Source of the DNA: Pseudomonas sp. NFR16
GTDB lineage: Bacteria; Pseudomonadota; Gammaproteobacteria; Pseudomonadales; Pseudomonadaceae
Length of the DNA: 64,000 bases
Direction: 5' to 3'
NCBI RefSeq assembly: GCF_900108875.1
Contig: NZ_FNYJ01000004.1
Span: 530,092-594,091, forward strand
Positions within the stretch are counted from its first letter, which is position 1. The number at the start of each line of letters is the position of its first letter. The notes under the pieces were generated by a model, which was not told the origin of the DNA, ran no database searches, and was given only the letters and a program-made list of their open reading frames with translations. The position numbers and the translations under genes are program-made. Positions 8,034-14,745 of this stretch are shown one piece after another.

Positions 8034-8824
8034 GCGAAATTCCGGAAAACGACCAGCAAATGCCACTGGTCTCGCACCTCACTGAACTGCGCTCGCGCCT
8101 GCTGCGTTGTGTGCTGGCGATCTTCGTGATCTTCGGCGCACTGTTCTATTTCACGCAGAAGATCTACACCTTCGTATCTGCGCCACTGCGCAAGTTTCTG
8201 CCTGAAGGCGCGACGATGATCGCCACCGACGTGGCCTCGCCGTTTCTGACGCCGTTCAAGCTGACCATGATGGTTGCGCTGTTTCTGGCCATGCCGGTGA
8301 TTCTGTATCAGATCTGGGGCTTCATCGCGCCCGGTCTGTACAAGCATGAAAAGCGGGTTGCCGTGCCGCTGCTGATCTCCAGCATCATCCTGTTCTACGC
8401 CGGCATGGCCTTCGCGTATTTCCTGGTGTTTCCGCTGATATTCCACTTCTTCGCCAGCGTGACGCCGGAAGGCGTGTCCATGATGACGGACATTTCCAGC
8501 TATCTGGACTTCGTCATGACGCTGTTTCTTGCTTTCGGCGTCGCGTTCGAAATCCCGGTCGCCGTGGTGCTGCTCGTGTGGATCGGCATTGTCGACGTCA
8601 AATACCTCAAGAAGATCCGCCCGTACGTGGTGATCGGCTGCTTCGTGGTCGGGATGATCCTCACGCCTCCGGACATCTTTTCGCAGACGCTGCTGGCAGT
8701 GCCCATGTGGCTGCTGTTCGAAATTGGCGTGTTGTGCAGTTCGATGGTGACCAAACGGGGTGATCACCCAGACGACCAGGCTACGGACGACAAGCAGGAC
8801 CAGCCGCCAGCGACTCAGCCGTGA
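8030..8824 (+). CDS. tatC: Twin-arginine translocase subunit TatC
   Basis: TatC is the six-helix inner-membrane core that recognises the RR signal peptide. The 264 residues include the conserved N-terminal MPLVSHLTELRSRLLR and the loop with FLTPFKLTMMVALFLAMPVILYQ... region, and the glutamate-containing GVAFEIPV segment. A hydrophilic Asp/Gln-rich tail ends the protein. Its stop overlaps the GTG start of rsmE by four bases. Confidence 0.96.
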   Translation: MSEIPENDQQMPLVSHLTELRSRLLRCVLAIFVIFGALFYFTQKIYTFVSAPLRKFLPEGATMIATDVASPFLTPFKLTMMVALFLAMPVILYQIWGFIAPGLYKHEKRVAVPLLISSIILFYAGMAFAYFLVFPLIFHFFASVTPEGVSMMTDISSYLDFVMTLFLAFGVAFEIPVAVVLLVWIGIVDVKYLKKIRPYVVIGCFVVGMILTPPDIFSQTLLAVPMWLLFEIGVLCSSMVTKRGDHPDDQATDDKQDQPPATQP

Positions 8825-9528
8825 ACCTGCTGTTACTGGAAGAGGCCGATTTCATCGCGGCCGATCGTGTGATTCTGCGTGATCGGCGCCTCAGGCACAT
8901 GCAGGAGGTCCATCGTTCCGAAGTCGGCGACAGCCTGCGTGTCGGGCGGGTGGGCGGCCTGCTGGGCACTGCCGAACTGCTAAGACTCGAACCGCGTGAG
9001 GCAGAACTTTGCGTCAGCTTTGACCGCGAGCCGCCTGGCAAACTGCCGCTGACCCTCGTGCTGGCCTTGCCACGCCCCAAGATGCTGCGCCGGGTTTTTC
9101 AGACCGTCGCAACGATGGGCGTGCCGAAGGTCATTCTGATAAACAGCTACCGAGTCGAGAAAAGCTTCTGGCAGACCCCGTTTCTGGAGCCCGCGGCCAT
9201 CCGCGAGCAGCTGATTCTGGGACTTGAGCAGGCGCGGGACAGCGTGCTGCCTGAGATCGTCATCGAAAAACGCTTCAAGCCCTTCGTCGAAGATCGGCTG
9301 CCGGCCATTGTCGAGGGTACGCTTGGACTGGTTGGCCATCCGGGCGAGTTCCCTGCTTGCCCGCGTGCAGTGGATCAGCCTGTCACGCTGGCAATCGGCC
9401 CTGAGGGCGGCTGGATCCCCTATGAAGTCGACCTGCTGCGCGCCTCCGGCCTCAACCCGGTGCAATTGGGCGAACGCATCCTGCGCGTCGAAACCGCCGT
9501 CACAGCCCTCCTCGCCCGACTGTTCTGA
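8821..9528 (+). CDS. rsmE: 16S rRNA (uracil1498-N3)-methyltransferase RsmE
   Basis: RsmE methylates U1498 in the decoding region of 16S rRNA. The 235 residues have an N-terminal PUA-like RNA-binding domain and a C-terminal SPOUT knot; the SAM-binding motifs AIGPEGGW and LGERILRVETAVTALL are intact. Translation starts at a GTG that overlaps the tatC stop (GTGA), implying coupling to the tat operon. Confidence 0.95.
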   Translation: MNLLLLEEADFIAADRVILRDRRLRHMQEVHRSEVGDSLRVGRVGGLLGTAELLRLEPREAELCVSFDREPPGKLPLTLVLALPRPKMLRRVFQTVATMGVPKVILINSYRVEKSFWQTPFLEPAAIREQLILGLEQARDSVLPEIVIEKRFKPFVEDRLPAIVEGTLGLVGHPGEFPACPRAVDQPVTLAIGPEGGWIPYEVDLLRASGLNPVQLGERILRVETAVTALLARLF

Positions 9529-9601
9529 ACAATCCCGGTAAGGTTGCTTGCTGCACGGGTTCGGTGCCTGGCGCGAGCCATCGCCATGCCGCATAGCCCT
9601 T

Positions 9602-9691
9602 GTAAGAGCGCGCTTGCCCGCGAATTGGCCGGAGTGTCCGGTAGAGATGCAGCGGCTGTAACTCAGTCTTCGCGGGCAAGCGCGCTCCTAC
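9602..9691. repeat. REPIN, GCGCGCTTGCCCGCGAA type
   Basis: Inverted arms GAGCGCGCTTGCCCGCGAA and TTCGCGGGCAAGCGCGCTC enclose the spacer ATTGGCCGGAGTGTCCGG... The spacer is nearly the same as in the copies at 10094 and 10229. Confidence 0.88.
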
Positions 9692-9738
9692 GGGAGCTGG
9701 GTGTGGCCGTAGAGGTCGGGAATGGCCCGGAGATTTCT

Positions 9739-9828
9739 GTGGGAGTGAGCTTGCTCACGAAGAGTCCGGCACATCCGCTGAAGATGCTTCGGCTGTAACT
9801 CAGCCTTCGCGAGCAAGCTCGCTCCCAC
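9739..9828. repeat. REPIN, GTGGGAGTGAGCTTGCTC type
   Basis: Inverted arms GTGGGAGTGAGCTTGCTCAC and GCGAGCAAGCTCGCTCCCAC. A sequence variant of the main REP family; its spacer keeps the TCCGGCACATCCGC... theme. Confidence 0.85.
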
Positions 9829-9932
9829 CGGTTCGGTGCCTGGCGCGCGACCACGCCATGGCGCAATGCCCTTGAGGCTGTGAGCCAAGTGTCTTTAACA
9901 GCCCCTCGATCAACGGCGTAACGCCCGACGCT

Positions 9933-9995
9933 TTCCCGGCTAAAGCCAGTCCTACATACATTTGCAGCGCCTGTAGGACCGGCTTCAGCCGGGAA
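9933..9995. repeat. REPIN, CCGGCTNAAGCCGGTCCTA type
   Basis: Arms TTCCCGGCTAAAGCCAGTCC and GGACCGGCTTCAGCCGGGAA around a 20-base spacer. A second REP family, also seen at 14548, 49129 and 63197. Confidence 0.85.
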
Positions 9996-10093
9996 AAGGC
10001 CAGTGCATGCTGTGGAAATGTAGCGTCTGGACGTCAGCGTTCATGAGCAAGCTTGCCTCACAGGTTTTGTCACCAGTCAGCCCCGCGTACCCT

Positions 10094-10184
10094 TGTAGGA
10101 GCGCGCTTGCCCGCGAATTGGCCGGCGTGTCCGGTGGAGATGCAGCGGCTGGAAGTCAGCCTTCGCGGGCAAGCGCGCTCCTAC
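10094..10184. repeat. REPIN, GCGCGCTTGCCCGCGAA type (second copy)
   Basis: Arms GTAGGAGCGCGCTTGCCCGC and the inverse. Spacer and right flank match the copy at 9602-9691 closely. Confidence 0.88.
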
Positions 10185-10228
10185 GGGAGTTGGGTGTGGC
10201 CGTAGAGTTCGGGAATACCCGGATCTCT

Positions 10229-10317
10229 GTAGGAGCGCGCTTGCCCGCGAATTGGCCGGAGTGTCCGGTGGAGATGCGCGGCTGGAAGTCAGTCTTCGCG
10301 GGCAAGCCCGCTCCCAC
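10229..10317. repeat. REPIN, GCGCGCTTGCCCGCGAA type (third copy)
   Basis: Same left arm and spacer as the copies at 9602 and 10094; the right arm has drifted to GGGCAAGCCCGCTCCCAC. Confidence 0.87.
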
Positions 10318-10476
10318 CGGTGCGGTGCCTGGCGCGAGACGACGCCATGCCGCATAGCCCTTCTAGCCCGTCTTGTGCCTGGCAATCGGCTTCCATCGGC
10401 GATCCAACACTTGGCCGATATGCCGCCTTCTCTTGGCTTCAGGCCGGTGCAATCGTGCCGATAACCCTGCGTCCAT

Positions 10477-10484
10477 AACAATAA
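10477..10484 (+). promoter_or_regulatory. Possible Hfq/Crc binding motif (AACAATAA) at the chemoreceptor ribosome site
   Basis: AACAATAA fits the AAnAAnAA catabolite-activity motif exactly and lies just before the AAGGA ribosome site (10490-10494) of the chemoreceptor at 10501. In Pseudomonas, Hfq with Crc binds such motifs to block translation when preferred carbon sources are present. An eight-base motif is weak evidence alone. Confidence 0.4.
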
Positions 10485-10500
10485 TCCGCAAGGAATCATC

Positions 10501-12417
10501 ATGTCTCGCTGGTTTGCCCACCGCCTTGGAAATGTGAGCGTCAGCCTCAAACTGGGTATCGGTTTCGGGCTGGTGCTGTTACTGACGCTGATCATCACCG
10601 CCACGGGTTGGTTGAGCCTGACGTCGTTGATCGAGCGCGGCGACAAGCTCGCTGCGATCTCGCAGATCAGCGAACAGACGATGGATTTGCGCACTGCCCG
10701 TATGCGCTATGAAGCTCAGTTCAGCCCGGAAGCGGCGACGGCAGTCATGACCGCATTGGACAAGCTCGATGGCGACCTGAAAAGGACTCGCGGCGTGATC
10801 ACTGCCGGCGAGGATCTCAAGTTGCTGGACGCGCAAATCCAGGCCGCAACGGACTACCGCAAGGCTTTCGACGACATGAGCAAGGCCTTGCAGGCGCGTG
10901 AGGCCAGCCGCAGCAACCTCGGCGCAACGGCAGACGCCGCAGTGGATGAGGTCAAGAAGATCGAAGAAGCGCTGATCCAGCACGACAATATTCTGCAGTT
11001 CAACAGCGCGGTAGACGTCAGCAAGCAGATCCAACAAGCCCGCTTCCAGGTGCGCGGTTACACCTTCAGCGGCAATCCGGACTTCGAGAAAAACGCCAAT
11101 GCGGCGATCGATGAAGCCATCATGGGCGTGAACTCGCTGGCCGGTGACGTTTCGTCGCAATACATTCCTCAATTACAACGCGCGAACCTGGCCCTCAAAG
11201 GTTATCGCGCCGCCGTCGGCCAGTACCGCGATGCCCAGCAGGTCAGTCGCCAGGCACTGGAGAAAATGACCGCGCTGGGCCAGCAGTTGCTGGACCTGAG
11301 CGACAAGCTGACGGCCTCGCAGAACGCCAAGCGCGATGCAGACAGCCAGCAAGCGCGGTCGATGCTGACCATCGCCACCGCTCTGGCCCTGCTGTTCGGG
11401 GTCATCGCGGCATGGGCGATTACCCGCCAGATCGTCATTCCTCTCAGTCAGACGCTGGTTGCCGTCGAGCGCGTGGCGTCCGGCGACTTGACACATAACC
11501 TCAGCGTCGACCGTCGCGATGAACTCGGCCAGTTGCAAGGCAGCATTCAACGAATGACCGTCAGCCTGCGCGAGCTGATCGGCGGCATCGGTGATGGCGT
11601 CACCCAGATCGCCAGCGCGGCCGAACAGCTGTCAGCGGTCACCGAACAGACCAGCGCAGGCGTCAACAGCCAGAAGGTTGAAACCGATCAGGTCGCCACC
11701 GCCATGCACCAGATGACCGCAACGGTGCAGGAGGTCGCACGCAACGCCGAGGAAGCATCGGAGGCCGCCGTCGCTGCCGACCAACAGGCCCGTGAAGGCG
11801 ACAAGGTGGTAAACGAAGCCATTGCCCAGATCGAGCGCCTGGCCAGCGAAGTGAGCCATTCGACCGAGGCCATGGGCGAACTCAAACGCGAAAGCGACAA
11901 GATCGGCAGCGTGCTGGATGTGATCAAGTCGGTCGCTCAGCAAACCAACCTGCTCGCGCTGAACGCAGCCATCGAAGCGGCACGCGCGGGCGAAGCCGGA
12001 CGTGGATTTGCGGTGGTGGCCGACGAGGTACGCAGCCTGGCGCAACGCACGCAGAAGTCCACCGAAGAAATCGAAGTGCTGATTGCCAGCCTGCAGAACG
12101 GCACCCAGCAGGTCGCTACGATCATGGACGCCAGCCGTGACCTGACCGTCAGCAGCGTCGAATTGACCCGTCGGGCCGGCAGCTCACTGGAAAGCATCAC
12201 GCGGACGGTATCGGCCATTCAGTCGATGAACCAACAGATTGCGGCCGCTGCCGAGCAGCAGAGCGCTACCGCCGAAGAGATCAACCGCAGTGTTCTCAAC
12301 GTGCGCGATGTCTCTGAGCAGACCTCGGCGGCCAGCGAGGAAACCGCTGCCTCCAGCATGGAGCTGGCGCGACTGGGCACGCATCTGCAGGGACTGGTTG
12401 GCCGCTTTCGCGTCTAG
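10501..12417 (+). CDS. Methyl-accepting chemotaxis protein, HBM-type sensor
   Basis: A 638-residue transmembrane chemoreceptor. TM1 spans about residues 18-40, the periplasmic all-helical region about 41-285, TM2 about 288-307, then HAMP (about 308-360) and the signalling hairpin with tip motif NLLALNAAIEAARAGEAG. The length (about 245 residues) and helical character of the sensor fit a helical bimodular (HBM) domain, the type used by TCA-intermediate receptors such as McpS of P. putida; that ligand class is inference. The ATG at 10501 has AAGGA upstream. A close paralog follows at 12577. A short GC hairpin ends the transcript at 12446-12464. Confidence 0.9.
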   Translation: MSRWFAHRLGNVSVSLKLGIGFGLVLLLTLIITATGWLSLTSLIERGDKLAAISQISEQTMDLRTARMRYEAQFSPEAATAVMTALDKLDGDLKRTRGVITAGEDLKLLDAQIQAATDYRKAFDDMSKALQAREASRSNLGATADAAVDEVKKIEEALIQHDNILQFNSAVDVSKQIQQARFQVRGYTFSGNPDFEKNANAAIDEAIMGVNSLAGDVSSQYIPQLQRANLALKGYRAAVGQYRDAQQVSRQALEKMTALGQQLLDLSDKLTASQNAKRDADSQQARSMLTIATALALLFGVIAAWAITRQIVIPLSQTLVAVERVASGDLTHNLSVDRRDELGQLQGSIQRMTVSLRELIGGIGDGVTQIASAAEQLSAVTEQTSAGVNSQKVETDQVATAMHQMTATVQEVARNAEEASEAAVAADQQAREGDKVVNEAIAQIERLASEVSHSTEAMGELKRESDKIGSVLDVIKSVAQQTNLLALNAAIEAARAGEAGRGFAVVADEVRSLAQRTQKSTEEIEVLIASLQNGTQQVATIMDASRDLTVSSVELTRRAGSSLESITRTVSAIQSMNQQIAAAAEQQSATAEEINRSVLNVRDVSEQTSAASEETAASSMELARLGTHLQGLVGRFRV

Positions 12418-12445
12418 ATCACCCGCTGAGTCCGACCCGCGAATC

Positions 12446-12464
12446 GGCCCTTCGGGGCCATTTT
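12446..12464 (+). terminator. Probable terminator after the first chemoreceptor
   Basis: GGCCC-TTCG-GGGCC (five-base-pair stem, UUCG tetraloop) followed by ATTTT, 28 bases after the stop codon. The stem is short but the tetraloop is very stable. Confidence 0.55.
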
Positions 12465-12576
12465 GCGACATTCGTCACCTCACGCTCAGCTTCAGAAATA
12501 TCCTACGACCTGTTCAGGTCACATTCCCGTCTCGCCTGCCGATGCGCGTTTATCGCTCATCCGCAGGAGACGTCCC

Positions 12577-14520
12577 ATGTTGCACACCTTCAATCGGGCA
12601 TTGGCCAACGCCAGCGTCAAACTCAAATTATCGCTAGGCTTCGGCCTGGTGTTGTTGCTGACACTGGCCATCACGCTTACTGGCTGGCATGGCCTGGACA
12701 TCATGATTGAGCGTTCGGAGTCGCTGACGTCGATCGCCCAGCTCAACGCCATGACCAAGGATCTGCGCGCCGAACGCATTATCTTTCGTGATGAAAATAC
12801 GCCGGACAATGCGAGCCGCGTCGTAGCGCGCATCAACGAAATCGAGGCGCACCTGGCGGTGCTGCGCGAGGATTCTCCGCCCCCCGATATCCTCAAGCTT
12901 CTTCACAGCGAGAGCGAAACGGTGCGAACGCTGGAATCGACCTTTGCCGAGCTGGGCCAACAGCTCAAAGCCCGCGAGGCATCGCGTATCCGCCTGGCGA
13001 ACCTCTCCGACCAGGCCATCGCGTCAATCAGCAAGGTTGAAAGCGAAGTGCTCAAAGCCGTCAGTCAAGAACAGGACAGCAGCGAGCGACTGGATGAGTT
13101 CACCAATATTCAACAATTGCGCGCCCAAGTGCAGAACGCGCGTTATGAAGTGCAGGCTTACGTATTCAGCGGAAGAGAATCCTACGAAGTCGCGGCCATC
13201 ACCGCCATCGACGAGGCGCTCCAGGAGGTCGAGCAAATCGCTCGTGACCAAAGCGAGAGCACCATCGGCGAGCTGCTGACAGCGCGCAAGACGCTGCAGG
13301 GCTACCGCGACAGCCTGCGGCAGTTCAAGGAATTGCAGGTCAGCGCCGAGGCCGCTCAGGAATCGATGGAGGCCCTGAGCGACACACTCCTGACGTCCAC
13401 CGGTGAGATCACGGCGCTGCAAAGCCTGCGACGCGATGCCGAGGCGTCCCAATCGCGCACGATGCTCAGCGGCGTGGCGGCTATCGCGCTGGTGCTCGGC
13501 TTGCTTGCAGCGTGGCTGATCACTCAGCAAATCATCACGCCGTTGCGCGAAACCCTCAAGGCGGCCGAGCGCATTGCGCAAGGCGACTTGAGCAAGGATC
13601 TGGATGTCAGGCGTCGCGATGAAATGGGTGCTCTTCAACGCAGCATGCAGGACATGATGGTCAGCCTGCGCGGGTTGATCAGCGGCATTGGCGACGGTGT
13701 GACCCAGATCGCCAGCGCCGCGGAGGAGCTGTCGGCCGTCACCGAACAGACCAGCGTTGGAGTGAACAGTCAGAAAGACGAAACCGACCTCGTTGCAACG
13801 GCGATGAATCAGATGACTTCCACCGTAATGGAGGTCGCGCGTAATGCCGAGGAAGCGAGCGAAGCCGCACGCCAGGCAGACCAGCAGGCCCGCGAGGGCG
13901 ACAAAGTGGTCAATGACGCCATCGTTCAGATCGAGCGTCTGGCGCGCGAGGTCAATAACTCCACCGAAGCGATGGGTAAGCTCAAGCTTGAGAGCGACAA
14001 GATCGGCGGGGTGCTGGACGTCATCAAGTCGGTTTCGCAGCAGACCAATCTGCTGGCCTTGAACGCGGCCATAGAGGCGGCGCGGGCTGGAGAGGCCGGG
14101 CGCGGTTTTGCCGTCGTGGCGGACGAAGTGCGCAGCCTGGCGCAACGCACTCAGGAGTCAACCGAAGAGATCGAAGTGCTGATCGCGGCACTGCAGAACG
14201 GTACTCAGCACGTCGTCAGCACGCTGGATGCCAGCCGTGATCTGACTGACAGCAGCGTGGACCTCAGCCGTCAGGCTGGCAGCGCGCTGGGCCACATCAC
14301 GCGCACCGTGTCGAACATTCAGGCCATGAACCAGCAGATCGCTGCGGCCGGTGAAGAGCAAAGCAGCGTGGCCGAACAGATAAACCGTAGCGTCCTGAAC
14401 GTGCGCGACGTGTCAGAGCAGACCGCCGCCGCAAGCGAAGAAACCGCAGCATCCAGCATCGAACTGGCGCGGCTGGGCGTGCAGCTGAAGGAAATGGTGG
14501 GCAAGTTCCGGATGAGTTGA
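12577..14520 (+). CDS. Methyl-accepting chemotaxis protein, HBM-type sensor (tandem paralog)
   Basis: A 647-residue paralog of the preceding receptor with the same plan: TM1 about residues 18-40, a long helical periplasmic domain, TM2 near 293-313, HAMP, and a signalling hairpin almost identical to its neighbour. The sensor domain is much more diverged (compare YEVQAYVFSGRESYEVAAI with FQVRGYTFSGNPDFEKNAN), so the two probably recognise different ligands. The ATG at 12577 has AGGAGA nine bases upstream; the earlier in-frame ATG at 12463 overlaps the upstream terminator and has no ribosome site. Confidence 0.9.
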   Translation: MLHTFNRALANASVKLKLSLGFGLVLLLTLAITLTGWHGLDIMIERSESLTSIAQLNAMTKDLRAERIIFRDENTPDNASRVVARINEIEAHLAVLREDSPPPDILKLLHSESETVRTLESTFAELGQQLKAREASRIRLANLSDQAIASISKVESEVLKAVSQEQDSSERLDEFTNIQQLRAQVQNARYEVQAYVFSGRESYEVAAITAIDEALQEVEQIARDQSESTIGELLTARKTLQGYRDSLRQFKELQVSAEAAQESMEALSDTLLTSTGEITALQSLRRDAEASQSRTMLSGVAAIALVLGLLAAWLITQQIITPLRETLKAAERIAQGDLSKDLDVRRRDEMGALQRSMQDMMVSLRGLISGIGDGVTQIASAAEELSAVTEQTSVGVNSQKDETDLVATAMNQMTSTVMEVARNAEEASEAARQADQQAREGDKVVNDAIVQIERLAREVNNSTEAMGKLKLESDKIGGVLDVIKSVSQQTNLLALNAAIEAARAGEAGRGFAVVADEVRSLAQRTQESTEEIEVLIAALQNGTQHVVSTLDASRDLTDSSVDLSRQAGSALGHITRTVSNIQAMNQQIAAAGEEQSSVAEQINRSVLNVRDVSEQTAAASEETAASSIELARLGVQLKEMVGKFRMS

Positions 14521-14547
14521 TGGCACGCCGATATGGGAGCGCAGAAA

Positions 14548-14636
14548 TAGGACCGGCTTTAGCCGGCAAGGCGTAAGGCGCCCTATCCCAAGCTGACGGC
14601 GCCTGCACGGACGCCTCCCGGTTGAAGCCGGTCCTA
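14548..14636. repeat. REPIN, TAGGACCGGCTTTAGCCGG type
   Basis: Arms TAGGACCGGCTTTAGCCGG and CCGGTTGAAGCCGGTCCTA. It lies between the convergent chemoreceptor and opgH genes. Confidence 0.85.
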
Positions 14637-14695
14637 CTTGGATTGCCAGGTAAAACCGGTCCCATTGCAGCGCCATCGCAGCAGTGGAGCAAACG

Positions 14696-14732
14696 AAAAC
14701 GCCGCCGAAGATTGCTCTTCGGCGGCGTTTTT
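14696..14732. terminator. Bidirectional rho-independent terminator
   Basis: A perfect 13-base-pair stem (ACGCCGCCGAAGA with TCTTCGGCGGCGT) and a TTGC loop, with AAAA on the left and TTTTT on the right. It sits between the convergent second chemoreceptor (+) and opgH (-) and can serve both. Confidence 0.93.
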
Positions 14733-14745
14733 ATCACGCGTTCAC

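Larger units (their letters stand above)
9529..10500. repeat. Gene-free REPIN cluster with nested duplication
   Basis: No credible gene lies in these 972 bases. They hold at least five REP palindromes (listed separately), a degenerate half site near 10030-10065, and two kinds of repeat between them: a roughly 45-bp motif with GGTGCCTGGCGCG at 9557-9601, 9829-9872 and 10318-10363, and a roughly 30-bp motif with TGGGTGTGGCCGTAGAG at 9692-9722 and 10185-10216. The pattern indicates that whole REPIN-plus-flank units were duplicated, not only single palindromes. Confidence 0.85.

Noticed and set aside
9529..10500. CRISPR-like array of repeats
   Set aside because: Repeats are inverted-pair REP elements of two families with irregular spacing and repeated spacers, and there are no cas genes.
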